DNA of 64,000 nucleotides from Enterococcus faecalis 13-SD-W-01 (GTDB taxonomy: Bacteria; Bacillota; Bacilli; Lactobacillales; Enterococcaceae), in the NCBI GenBank assembly GCA_000415185.1, contig KE351647.1, forward strand, positions 44,344 through 108,343, given 5' to 3'. Both the position numbers and the translations under genes were made by a program. The notes beneath the pieces were generated by a model, which was given only the letters and a program-made list of their open reading frames with translations, made no database searches and was not told the origin of the DNA. Within the stretch, counting starts at the first letter, position 1, and the number at the start of each line of letters is the position of its first letter. Below, one piece after another: positions 1 through 9,000 of this stretch.

Positions 1-19
1 GTGAGCAGATTATTAATTA

Positions 20-136
20 GAGGTTGTGAAAAAAGCGTTTTGTCCCGAGTATTAAGACTCTTTTCAAAGTGGAAATAGCTTTTCATATTTTCACTTTGAA
101 AAGCTTAATACCGAGGGGCAGCTTTTTGAACACCGT
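20..136 (+). repeat. Tandem structured element, copy 1
   Basis: First of three adjacent copies of an RNA-like element. It opens with AGAGGTTGTG and closes with GAACACCGT. Nested stems are visible: AAAAAAGC (29-36) with GCTTTTT (121-127), TGTCCC (41-46) with GGGGCA (115-120), GTATTAAG (49-56) with CTTAATAC (104-111), and CTTTTCAAAGTG (60-71) with CACTTTGAAAAG (92-103). The tip carries a GGAAATAGCTTTTCATATTTTC-like hairpin that is conserved in all copies. Stems differ between copies but stay paired, which argues for a functional RNA or a structured repeat. I do not recognise the family, and the transcribed strand is not known. Confidence 0.6.
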
Positions 137-140
137 GGAT

Positions 141-259
141 AGAGGTTGTGAGAGAGCTGTTCAGCTCCAACGCGATAAGACTCTTTTATCAGGGAAAATG
201 GCTTTTCACATTTTTTCTGATAAAAGCTTATCGTTAAGGAGCTAGCTCTCGAACACCGT
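141..259 (+). repeat. Tandem structured element, copy 2
   Basis: Second copy, starting with AGAGGTTGTG and ending GAACACCGTT. The stems are AGAGAGCT (151-158) with AGCTCTC (244-250), GATAAG (174-179) with CTTATC (227-232), and CTTTTATCAG (183-192) with CTGATAAAAG (217-226). The arm sequences are different from copy 1 yet fully complementary, while the apical AAAATGGCTTTTCACATTTT hairpin and the terminal ACACCG motif are retained. No open reading frame with a ribosome binding site lies in it. Confidence 0.6.
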
Positions 260-261
260 TT

Positions 262-435
262 AATGAGAGGTCGTTTTCTCAGTGTTCTGTTCCGAACACC
301 AAGTAGGTACTATTAGACATCGAATCATTCCATTCTTCGTGTTTCACAGCATTAATTCTCTTTCTGATTGGGAAATAGCTTCTCATATTTTTCAATCAGA
401 AAGCTTAATGTCGAGGAACAACTGAGAAAACACCG
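262..435 (+). repeat. Tandem structured element, copy 3 (with insertion)
   Basis: Third copy. GTTTTCTCAG (273-282) pairs with CTGAGAAAAC (422-431), and CTTTCTGATTG (360-370) pairs with CAATCAGAAAG (393-403). The same apical GGAAATAGCTTCTCATATTTTTC hairpin type and the terminal ACACCGTTTA motif are present. An extra stretch of roughly 50 nt (about 294-348) sits on the 5' side between the outer and inner stems, so this copy is longer than the other two. Confidence 0.55.
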
Positions 436-472
436 TTTAGTGGGAGGTTATAAACGAACCGCACCAAACACT

Positions 473-510
473 AAAAGCAGCAAAACATTTTTCATGTTTT
501 GCTGCTTTTT
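473..510. terminator. Bidirectional intrinsic terminator
   Basis: AAAAGCAGCAAAACAT and ATGTTTTGCTGCTTTTT form a 16-bp stem with a short T-rich loop. It lies just beyond the stop of the minus-strand B3/4 gene and also after the three plus-strand structured elements, so it can end transcription from both sides. Confidence 0.75.
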
Positions 511-544
511 ATTCTATCTAAGAAATCAGCTATTCAACCACTTT

Positions 545-1258
545 TTATACCAAAGGAACTTCTGGATTTTCTTTTGTCGCTGTATAACTTTTCCCTTCAA
601 CACCTAGATGTTGTACAATCAATTCTTTTAATTCTTGCATCGCTTGCGCAGCACGTTGATCTTGTTCTTCGTTAACTGCCTCAATGACTAAGACTGCTTG
701 TTTCGTTGTTTCTTGAAGCATTGTTCGTTGCGCTTCCCGCCAGTTCAAGCATCGGCACACTGCTCCTTCATCATCAAAGTAAATGATTTCTTCTGGAAGT
801 GCTGGTGCATCTGTTTCGGCACCCAATGGAAAGAATGATTCTCCGCCAGCTGCTTTTCCTAAATGCAAATCGCCGCTGATTGCTTCTAAATCTTCTCCCC
901 CGCAAGGAACTGCGTATTTCATAGATACACTGTTATATATATCTACCAACGGATTGATTGGATAAAAATCGCGGTCTTGGCTGACTCTTTTTAATAATGC
1001 TTCGATTGAAGAACGGGCGCCTTTTTTCGTTTTGAATTGGCTGAACGCATTTCGCCATTGCTCAATGACAGAATTTTGACTAAAGGTTTCTTCACCTAAA
1101 AATTTTCGTGCTTCCTTTTTCCCCTGCGCTAATAATTCAGTGTACGCTGCTTCTTTTTCTGTGTCAGCTTTGTTATCAATATTTTCAACAACCAATACAT
1201 GGATGGCTGCTTCAGGAAATAGTTCCCAAAATTCTGGATCAACAATAAATTTTTTCAT
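545..1258 (-). CDS. B3/4 domain protein (tRNA-editing-domain-like)
   Basis: A 237-residue cytoplasmic protein with the look of stand-alone B3/4 domain proteins, relatives of the editing domain of the phenylalanyl-tRNA synthetase beta chain. Typical features are the INPLVDIYNSVSMKYAVPCGG segment around residues 100-120 and the later DDEGAVCRCLNWREAQRT stretch. Family members are thought to act on mischarged tRNA or related substrates; the substrate here is unknown. It is the last gene of a three-gene minus-strand operon (MarR regulator, PaiA-like acetyltransferase, this gene) and starts 1 nt after the upstream stop, so translational coupling is likely. A strong bidirectional hairpin follows. 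Confidence 0.8.
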   Translation of the reverse strand: MKKFIVDPEFWELFPEAAIHVLVVENIDNKADTEKEAAYTELLAQGKKEARKFLGEETFSQNSVIEQWRNAFSQFKTKKGARSSIEALLKRVSQDRDFYPINPLVDIYNSVSMKYAVPCGGEDLEAISGDLHLGKAAGGESFFPLGAETDAPALPEEIIYFDDEGAVCRCLNWREAQRTMLQETTKQAVLVIEAVNEEQDQRAAQAMQELKELIVQHLGVEGKSYTATKENPEVPLV

Positions 1259-1259
1259 T

Positions 1260-1787
1260 TTAAATGGCTCCTCTTATCTTTTTTTCTAACAATATATCCG
1301 TTTGCTTATCTGTTCCCATCATAAAAGTATGGGCGGAAAATGCATGATAACCCATCTTTTCATAAAAGGAGCGTGCTGGGCTATTTTCCTCCCAGACACC
1401 AAGCCAAACTCTTTTTTTCTGCAATTGTTTTGCTTTTTCTTCTGATTCTTTTATTAAATATTCTCCCAGACCCATCCGCTGATACGTTTTTTTGAGATAG
1501 ATCCGTTCAATTTCCAAGGCATCTGCCCCTTGTTCTTCACTTTGCGCCGCGCCAATATTCAATTTCAAATAACCAGCAGTTTGGCTGTCTTTTTTCAAAA
1601 AGTAGAAAAACGATTCTGGATCGTTCAATTCTGCTTCAAGCTTTTCTAAAGTAAATGCTCGTTTCAAGTAATCATTCAGATTTTCTGGCTGATTCTGTGC
1701 AGCAAAAGTCTCTTCGAAGGTCTCGATACTCAATTCTTGCAGCGCGAAAAGATCCTGTGCTTCACAACGAATCAATTCTTTCGACAT
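1260..1787 (-). CDS. paiA: PaiA-like GNAT N-acetyltransferase
   Basis: A 175-residue GNAT-fold acetyltransferase. The N-terminal LQELSIETFEETFAAQN, the central LEIERIYLKKTYQ and the WLGVWEENSPARSFYEKMGY stretches match my recollection of Bacillus PaiA, a spermidine/spermine N-acetyltransferase. The acetyl-CoA loop is QRMGLG at residues 103-108. The start was placed at the ATG preceded by AAAGGGGGTGG; a longer reading frame running into the MarR gene lacks a good site. It sits between a MarR regulator and a B3/4 protein in one operon. The polyamine substrate is inferred from family similarity only. Confidence 0.8.
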   Translation of the reverse strand: MSKELIRCEAQDLFALQELSIETFEETFAAQNQPENLNDYLKRAFTLEKLEAELNDPESFFYFLKKDSQTAGYLKLNIGAAQSEEQGADALEIERIYLKKTYQRMGLGEYLIKESEEKAKQLQKKRVWLGVWEENSPARSFYEKMGYHAFSAHTFMMGTDKQTDILLEKKIRGAI

Positions 1788-1800
1788 CTTTCCACCCCCT

Positions 1801-2253
1801 TTAATAAATCCGTTTGTTGCCATCCTTGATGTAGTCCCAATCTTTTTCAACGTTTCTTTTCATTTTTTTCAATAATCTCGAAAATTCTTCTGCTTCTTCT
1901 GTAGTAAAATCTTGCAATGCGGTACGATTGGAATACTCATTTTCTCTAAGAATAAATGCCGCACCTTCTGCACCTTTTTCCGTAACATACAGCCGTTTGA
2001 TTTTTTTGTTCGTTTGGTCGTTCTTTTTTTCAATAAAACCATTTTTCTCCAACTTTTGGATTGCTCGAGAGGCCGTTGTACGATCGACTTTGATCATTTC
2101 TGCCAAGTGGTCTGGGATGATCCCAGGATTTTCTTTGATGCGAACGAGGTACAAATATTGTCCTCGCGTCAAGTCCAAGTCTTTGAACTCGATATTGGCA
2201 ATTGAATCCAGGGCTCTAGAAATCACACCGATATCTCTAAGTACTTCTGTCAT
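1801..2253 (-). CDS. MarR family transcriptional regulator
   Basis: A 150-residue winged-helix regulator. The recognition region reads LAEMIKVDRTTASRAIQKLEKNGFIEKK, followed by the wing NDQTNKKIKRLYVTEKG and a C-terminal dimerisation helix rich in Glu and Lys. The start is the ATG after AAAAAGGAG; another ATG ten codons upstream has no comparable site. It is the first gene of the operon with the PaiA-like acetyltransferase and probably controls that operon, as MarR proteins commonly repress their own transcripts. The ligand cannot be deduced. Confidence 0.88.
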   Translation of the reverse strand: MTEVLRDIGVISRALDSIANIEFKDLDLTRGQYLYLVRIKENPGIIPDHLAEMIKVDRTTASRAIQKLEKNGFIEKKNDQTNKKIKRLYVTEKGAEGAAFILRENEYSNRTALQDFTTEEAEEFSRLLKKMKRNVEKDWDYIKDGNKRIY

Positions 2254-2357
2254 CGCTTCTCCTTTTTGTTGCATTTGCAACATTTAAAGAATAGTATACT
2301 CGTTTTTTTGAAAAATACAAGTTGAATATGGATTTTTAAGTCCAAAAATCTTTTACA

Positions 2358-2387
2358 CAAAAAAACAGGAGGTGCGAGGACCTCCTG
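2358..2387 (-). terminator. Intrinsic terminator of the LPMO gene
   Basis: CAGGAGGT and ACCTCCTG form a GC-rich stem (2366-2387). On the minus strand it is followed by a run of seven T, directly after the LPMO stop codon. Confidence 0.85.
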
Positions 2388-2398
2388 CATTACTTAAC

Positions 2399-3772
2399 TT
2401 ATTTTACTACTTGAAATAAAGTTGGTGCTTGATCTGGCGCCCAAGTTGTATCGCCATAGTTCACGTGTGTTTGAATCACGCGATAGTTGCTGCCTTTGTA
2501 AGAAATCATTTCTCCTGTTGTATATGTTTCAGGAGATGAGAAAGTACCAGCTTTCCACTCACGGTATTCTCCAGGTGTTTCTTCTTTTTGTGTTCTGGCA
2601 GTTAGTACATTGCTTGCTTCCGAGATTTCACCAGTGCTGCTAACAGCTGTCACGTAATAATTGTACGCTGTATCACTTGTTAAATCGCTGTCTGTATAAC
2701 GAGTATCTGCTGTTGTTGCCACAAGTTTTTCATTTCTGAAAATTTGATACTCTTTGATTCCTTGTGTGTGTGAAGAAGGTGACCACATTAAATCAACACT
2801 ATTTGTTGTTGTTCCCATTGCATGTAAGCCAGAAGGTGCTGTTGGTATTTCCGTTTCTGAATCTGATTTAGTTGTGATAGTAAGAACGCTGCTTTTTTCT
2901 GAAACTAAACCTGTTCTTCCTACTGCTTCAATTTGATAGTTGTAAGAAGTTTCTGGCGTTAAATTGCTGTCTGCATAGCTTGGATTTGTTACATTTTTAA
3001 CCAATTTCCCATCACGATAAACGTTATAGGAAACTGCATCCGTTTGTGCACGCCAATTCAGAACCGCAGTTGTTGCTGTAACAGAGGAGGCTGACAAACC
3101 AGTTGGCGTTGCTGGTGTTGTTGGAATATTTCCATCTGGTGTCACATTCACATCGATAACATTGTAGAAAGCATTTGGTGTATCTGCTACGTCCCAAACA
3201 GCTAAAATCACGTGGTAGCCTAAACGATTTTCAGGAATATTGATTTGATGTGTCAAGTTATTCGATGCTGCTGAGCCGTCATGATTAATTACGCCGATTT
3301 CTTCAAATTCACTGCGGGCAAGTGGTTTATTTGGATCCCATCCTGGTTTAGTCATGTAGTAGTGCCATTTTGTTGTACTGTGAGCAGCCGTATAATGCCA
3401 AGTAACACTTAAAGGACCTGTTTTGATATCTTGTTTTTTCCAACGATCTGCTGTTTGATTATCTAGAACAAAGTCATTGATTTGACCAAGTCCGCCTTCT
3501 GCTGAAGCAATTTTCCCATCAGCAGGTCCCGCTTCAGGAAATCCTTTGCGTGCCTCTAATGATTGAGGATTATTGATAACTGCTCCATAAAGTTCGAAGG
3601 CTTTATCATATCCTAAAATGGAAGATTCTTTATCCAGCGAACCTTGGTAACCGCGGCTTGCTGGAGCTTCAACGTACCCATGCGCATCAGCAACATCTCC
3701 ATTCATAAAAAATGCTCCGGCAATACCAACTGTTAATAACACTGCACTTACCTTTTTTTTACTCAAAAACAT
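2399..3772 (-). CDS. Secreted chitin-active AA10 LPMO with two Fn3 domains and a CBM
   Basis: A 457-residue secreted lytic polysaccharide monooxygenase. The signal peptide (residues 1-30) ends ADA just before His31 (HGYVEAPASRG). After cleavage His31 is the N-terminal copper ligand, and His131 in TAAHSTTKWHYY is the likely second ligand of the histidine brace. The AA10 domain spans about 31-200, two fibronectin type III modules follow (about 220-305 and 312-398), and a C-terminal CBM5/12-like chitin-binding module (about 403-457) contains YREWKAGTFSSPETYTTGE. AA10 enzymes oxidatively cleave crystalline chitin and related polymers. It lies downstream of the Mga-type regulator, in the same direction. 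An AAGCGCTT cre-like core lies in the promoter region. Confidence 0.92.
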   Translation of the reverse strand: MFLSKKKVSAVLLTVGIAGAFFMNGDVADAHGYVEAPASRGYQGSLDKESSILGYDKAFELYGAVINNPQSLEARKGFPEAGPADGKIASAEGGLGQINDFVLDNQTADRWKKQDIKTGPLSVTWHYTAAHSTTKWHYYMTKPGWDPNKPLARSEFEEIGVINHDGSAASNNLTHQINIPENRLGYHVILAVWDVADTPNAFYNVIDVNVTPDGNIPTTPATPTGLSASSVTATTAVLNWRAQTDAVSYNVYRDGKLVKNVTNPSYADSNLTPETSYNYQIEAVGRTGLVSEKSSVLTITTKSDSETEIPTAPSGLHAMGTTTNSVDLMWSPSSHTQGIKEYQIFRNEKLVATTADTRYTDSDLTSDTAYNYYVTAVSSTGEISEASNVLTARTQKEETPGEYREWKAGTFSSPETYTTGEMISYKGSNYRVIQTHVNYGDTTWAPDQAPTLFQVVK

Positions 3773-3837
3773 CTTAAACTCCCCTTTTCTACTTTAAAAT
3801 TATTTTAATAACATTACACTTATAATATAGAACACCA

Positions 3838-3852
3838 GTAAAGCGCTTAAAA
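3838..3852. promoter_or_regulatory. Weak cre-like palindrome upstream of the LPMO gene
   Basis: GTAAAGCGCTTAAAA contains the symmetric AAGCGCTT core of CcpA cre sites, but the outer positions deviate from the consensus. It lies about 70 bases upstream of the LPMO start, near an AT-rich TATATTATA -10-like segment on the minus strand. Carbon control of a chitin-degrading enzyme would be sensible; this is inference. Confidence 0.35.
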
Positions 3853-3886
3853 GGCATAAAATTTCCAAAAAACGGAATTTTTTTAC

Positions 3887-5385
3887 CTAAACATGATCAT
3901 TATTGATACTTTCAGGGGAAATCTTGTCCCATGTCGTTACATTGTTCTCGTAAAATTTGAGTAATAAATCAAGTTCAGCTGCATTCACATAATTAGATAT
4001 GGAAATAACTGGTATATTTGAGAGTTTTAAACAAGATACATTGGTCAATATGCAATCATAGTTGCTTGCATTTTCTATCAGATTTTCTGTCATCGTCACA
4101 TTGGCAATTTCAAAAACGAAGCGCGGGTGAAGATGATGTCCTAATTTATCTTTTAAGAATTCGGCATGTTCTTTAGTAGAATCTAAAAATAAACATGCCC
4201 GGATTTTCGGCATGAAACTTTTGATTTGCTCGAGCAAGCCATTCCAGCTTGTCAATAATTCGAAGATGATTTGATGTGTCAATTGGGAATCATTTTTCCC
4301 ATCTAGGAGCTGCTTTTCAATTTTCTGTTCTAAAAAATCAACGACAAAATTACATTCAGAAGAAATCCCAACAAAGAAATCCTGGATTTTGTCGTAAATA
4401 ATATAGTATGGTCCGCTGATAGATAATACTCGGTATAGTTTAATCAACAGCTGTTCTTTATTCGTGCATGCGATTTCAAAAACCTCTTCTAGTTCATGGA
4501 TCAAATCTAACAAGCGATTCAGCAGATTTTGTCCTTTTTTACTTTTTTCTGTTACAAGCAGCAAATCTTCAAAACTGCTGACTTGCAATTGTTCGATAGC
4601 TAGATAAAACAAATCCTGAATATTGTTATCCGTCAGAGGTATGTGGAACTGTTCTTCAAATTTTTTTGCTAAGTTTTTTTCAACTACTATATCTATTTGT
4701 TTCTTTTCGTTCACAGTTTTTTGCACAATATAATGTCCTAGTTGGATTCGTTTGATTGACAAATAGATACTCATTTTCAGACGATTCAATTCGCCATAGT
4801 AAAAAAAGGAGGCATCTATTTTAGGGAGATTTTTCAATAAAAAATAATCAACAAGTTCATTGATTAGATTCATCTGTTTTCTGTCACATACATAAAAAAC
4901 ATGTTCATATTTTTCTATCATAAATTGGGCCATAAAATTCCTTAACGTGTGCTCTGATCCAATCAGATGTCCCGAAGTATCAAAAGAAAATCCTTTTTCT
5001 TTGAGCACCGTATTTAATCTGCGCATTCTTTTTCTCGTTGTTTCTTCAGAAAAGAAATTCATTTCACAAAAGTCATACAAATCTGAGAAGTCTTTTAAAA
5101 AGAATATTCAATTAGAGAAAACTCCCAACTTTTCGCCAATATTTTCGCATATACATAGCTTTTTCCTTGTTCTGGTTGTGTATGTAAGTATATTTCTGCC
5201 TTATCTGTAGTCTCCAAGTATAGAGGTTGTATAAAATCATTGATTACTTGGATATCCTTTTTAAGGGTACGTTCCGTTACTTTAAGTATCTTTGCTGTTT
5301 CAGTGATACGTTTCCATCCATGTCCCCAGAGTATTTCCAATAATCTTAAGTGCCGCTGGTCTACTTTGTTTAATATTCTTCTCAT
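3887..5385 (-). pseudogene. Mga-family transcriptional regulator, frameshifted
   Basis: Two reading frames together encode one Mga-type regulator of about 500 residues. The first (5095-5385, 96 residues, good GAGGTGA site) carries the DNA-binding HTH: LLEILWGHGWKRITETAKILKVTERTLKKDI. It stops in a T5A4 run at 5093-5101. The second (3887-about 5105, continuing with FLKDFSDLYDFCEMNFF) carries the second HTH, the PRD-like helical region and a C-terminal EIIB-like domain. One base of shift in the homopolymer restores a continuous protein, so this is a recent frameshift, a phase-variable site, or a sequencing error. Mga-like proteins activate surface and sugar genes; the LPMO downstream and the WxL operon upstream are candidate targets. 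Confidence 0.7.
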
Positions 5386-5729
5386 ACACTCACCTCATTA
5401 GTTTATTACGAAAGAGAATAACAGTTATTTTTATAAAAAAAAAGTCAATTACAAATTATACGAGTTGCTTAAATGTAATTTCCATTAATTTATAATAATT
5501 TTATTTTATATAATAACACTATTCAATAAACAGATTGTCTGGCATACACTTTGTTTTTGTATAAACTCCAATAAAAAACTTTCCAGCGCCAATAAGGTAC
5601 TGAAAAGTTTTCGACTGTTAGATAAATTATTCTTGGTGAGGTATGGTAAGTTTAGAAACGTTGGGATTTTTCTCTATCATCTATTCATGTTTATTCTATA
5701 TTCTGTTTTTCATTTGTATTATTTTTCAT
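5386..5729. other. AT-rich intergenic region between the Mga-type gene and the WxL operon
   Basis: This stretch of about 340 bases holds the terminator of the WxL operon (5573-5608) and, beyond it, very AT-rich sequence that should contain the promoter of the Mga-type gene. I see no gene in it. Confidence 0.6.
5573..5608 (-). terminator. Terminator of the WxL operon
   Basis: On the minus strand ACTTTTCAG and CTGGAAAGT pair over 9 bp (one G-U), with a 13-nt loop and a following TTTTTTA run. It is 120 nt beyond the stop of the last WxL-operon gene. Confidence 0.65.
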
Positions 5730-6002
5730 TCATTCTTCATTCGTTGACTTAGAGACTTTGTTCAGCCAGCCAATTGCCACTAATGAAATCAATGCTAATC
5801 CGATTTTTTCTAATGTTTGAGAAGATAGTTCGCTCGTCTTTGGTAATTCGGAAGTCTTTTGGGGTACAAAACGTACGGTCACTTTATTTGTATATCTGTC
5901 TTCTGCACGAATCTCTTCCGCAGAGACAGGTTTAGATACAAAAATAGAGACAAATAACATACAAAGAAATACAACACTGCATTTTTTCCACTTATTCATC
6001 AT
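5730..6002 (-). CDS. Small cell-wall-anchored protein with LPKTS sorting motif
   Basis: A 90-residue exported protein: signal peptide with VSKPVSAEE cleavage region (about residue 28), a short extracellular part, then LPKTSE, a hydrophobic span IGLALISLVAIGWL and the tail NKVSKSTNEE. This is the layout of a sortase substrate, but the usual LPXTG glycine is Ser, and the tail is not strongly basic, so sortase processing is uncertain. Its ATGATG start overlaps the last codons of the large WxL gene (…TATGATGAATAA), which indicates coupled translation. A small LPXTG-like protein is a common member of WxL clusters; its role there is not established. Confidence 0.78.
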   Translation of the reverse strand: MMNKWKKCSVVFLCMLFVSIFVSKPVSAEEIRAEDRYTNKVTVRFVPQKTSELPKTSELSSQTLEKIGLALISLVAIGWLNKVSKSTNEE

Positions 6003-9000
6003 ATTGATTCGCCCCTTGACTAGGATCGGCTACTAGCTCCCAGCTGATAGTTGTTTTATAAGTATCTTCATTTGCTAGTGTTGTGGAAGGGATATTTAAA
6101 TGGACACCTGCAGTTCCTTCATTCCCAAAGTAAATATTCGTATATCCTCTCATAACATCATTTCCGGCATTTGGAGCTTGATAACTGAGTAATTCTGTTG
6201 GCTGTGTGTCCAATACTAAAGATTCTGGAAAATGAAGAGCATTCTCTTGATCGCTTTTAACAGAAATATTATTCAAGGTTATTCCAGCCCCTTTTAGCGA
6301 ATTTCCTTGAGAGTCTTGGAAAGGACTTTGATACACTTGAAGCGACCAGTTGTTTTCTCCAATAAAATCAGCAAGCTGGAGACTTAAACTAGTTTGATTT
6401 TCTGTTTTTGCTGAAATTGTTTGAGAGAAGCTGCTTTTTTGGATCGTTCCAAAATCGAATGCTGGAACATCTGTCAGCATTCGTACTCCCTGCACCGTAA
6501 AAGGAATTTCATATTCCTTTTGGATAAAGTTGCCGTTGCTTAATTTTTCTTGTACTTGGATCGTCCCTGTCGTTTGACCTACTGTTGTACGATCCGGATA
6601 TCTAGTGAATCCAACGACTTCGACATTTTTTGCACTACCAAACTCAAGATATGTTTCTGCTGCTGCATCTAACTGATGGTCACTCATCGTTTGCGAGATC
6701 GTTGCGTTTTTAGGAGTTAATTGATTGATAAATAATAAGCTCAATCCATCGTTCGTAGTCTCATAATAAGTTGTTTGATTTACCAATCGATTAGTTGGAT
6801 GAATATCTGCTTCAACACCATCGGTATACAAACTAATCATTCTGCCAGCACTTAACGATTCTTGATGGTATACCTCTACAACATCTCCTACTTGAACAGT
6901 ATTTACACCGAAATCATCTATGATATCAAACTTATAGTCTCGACCATAATACGTAAAGTTTCTCTGATAGTTTGGTAAATTCAGTGCTATATTCTGCTGT
7001 CCTGAAATCAAGCCTATTTTCAAATAAGCAGTGTCTAAAAAGAGCCCTGTATGAAGCTGAAGATTTCTGTCTTCTGAACCCTTTGTTCCAATCAATTGTA
7101 GTTGATTGCCAGCTCTTATTAATGAAAGTCCTAAACTTTCGTGACGACTTGTCCCTTTCAAAAGCAGCGTATTCCCCCATTGGATATTTACAGGAATTTC
7201 CACTTCAATAGTCTCCGTCGTTGCTTTATGTGTGATGGACGCGTTAATTGTACGACTACCAACTAAATTCATGATTCCATTTCCGCTGATTTTTACTTCA
7301 AAGTCATTGGTAGATAAGGGTTGGCTATTATATTTAACGTTTTCGACTACTTGACTTGGATCAAGTGTTTCACCCAGGTTTAATGTTTGTGCAACAGCGG
7401 ATGCTTCTAAACCAACCGTCACAGTAAATGGAACATCATACGTCATTTGTACATAGTTGCCATTGCTTAATTTCTCTTGAACTTGAATCGTTCCTGTCGT
7501 TTGACCTACTGTCGATCGATCTGGATATCTAGTGAATCCAACGACTTCGACAGTTGGTGTACCTGTTAGATTTAAATAAGAAGCAGCTTGCTGGTCTAAC
7601 TGTTTATCGGTCATGTTTCGACTAATCGTCCCTGTCCGAGGTGTTACTCGATCAAGCAATACTTGACGGTAACCTGTGGGCGTCAATTCTAGGTAAGCAA
7701 TATTGTTTCTGTGAGACAACGCACCTTCTACTTCATTATTGAAAATCCTTAATCGGAAATTTGGTTCTTCGTGATAAACCTTTAGAATATCTCCATGTGT
7801 AATGGAAATCGTTCCAATATCACGGACATGATCGTTTACATTTCTGTTTCCAGCAGCTTCATAACTAGTAACTGTGTTCAACTCACTAAGCGCTTGTTTT
7901 GATTCCGTATTTCTCAATACTGCTAATGAGTAATACAAATCTGGAAAGCTAGGATGGATGGGCGCCGCTGCGGTATAATCGCCGCGCCGAGCTACCAATT
8001 TATTTTCCCCAGGTAAATAGGCTAAGGCACCTGCAGAACGATCCGCATGCCCTCTAAAAAGAAGTGTTTCTCCCCACGTAATTGTAACGAGTATGTTTAC
8101 TTGGATTCGTTCACCAGAAGCTTTATGAATGATGGTCACCGTTGTGTTTCTGCTTCCTGGTACGTCAAGGTCTTGCTCAGGATTATACTCTAACTCATAG
8201 GCATCCCTTGCCAACACAGTGTTATTATACTTCACTTCGCCCACTGCTTTTTCTAAATCAAGAGATTCTCCTAAAGTTAAAGATTGTGCCACAGGAGCGG
8301 CTTCTAATCCTTGATGAACAGTAAAGGGTACATCATACGTCATTTGGACGTAGTTCCCATTACTTAATTTTTCTTGGACTTGAATCGTTCCTGTCGTCTG
8401 TCCTACTGTTGAACGGTCTGGATATCTAGTGAACCCAACGACTTCAACGATTGGTGCGTTGCTTAAATTTAAATAAGACGCAGCTTGTTGATCTAATTGA
8501 TCATCAGTCATATTTCGACTAATTGTCCCTGTGCGAGGCGTTACTCGATCAAGTAATACTTGGCGGTAACCTGTGGGCGTTAATTCTAGATAAGCAATAT
8601 TGTTTCTATGAGACAATGCACTCCCAGTTTCATTTCTAAAGATCCTCAAACGAAATTGTTCATTAGCTTCTGCATGATAGACTTTTAGGATATCCCCATG
8701 TTCAATAGAAATCGTTCCAATATCACGGACATGCTCGTTTACATTTCTATTTCCGGCGGCCTCATAACTAGTAACTGTGTTTAAATCATTGAGTGCTTGT
8801 TTTAATTCAGTATTTCTTAACACTTCTAATGAGTAATATAAATCTGGAAAATTTGGGTGGATTGGGGCTGCCTGTGCATAATCTCCACGGCGGGCCACAA
8901 GTCTCTTTTCCTCCGGAAGATAGGCCAAGGCTCCAGCAGAAGTATTGTTCTCTCCTCTGAAAAGCACGGTATGCCCCCACGTGATTGTCACAGGAACCTG

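Noticed and set aside
20..435. CRISPR array from the repeated GAGGTTGTG...ACACCG units
   Set aside because: The units are over 100 bp, differ internally, are hairpin-structured and abut each other with no unique spacers of regular length.
368..607. 79-residue plus-strand frame
   Set aside because: It begins inside the third structured element, crosses a terminator and runs antisense into the B3/4 gene; no SD.
1928..2287. 119-residue plus-strand frame opposite the MarR gene
   Set aside because: Pure antisense shadow of a well-supported regulator, without an SD.
5093..5101. Programmed -1 frameshift in the Mga-type gene
   Set aside because: The run does not form a canonical X-XXY-YYZ slippery heptamer in the reading phase, and I see no clear downstream pseudoknot. 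A simple indel is more likely.
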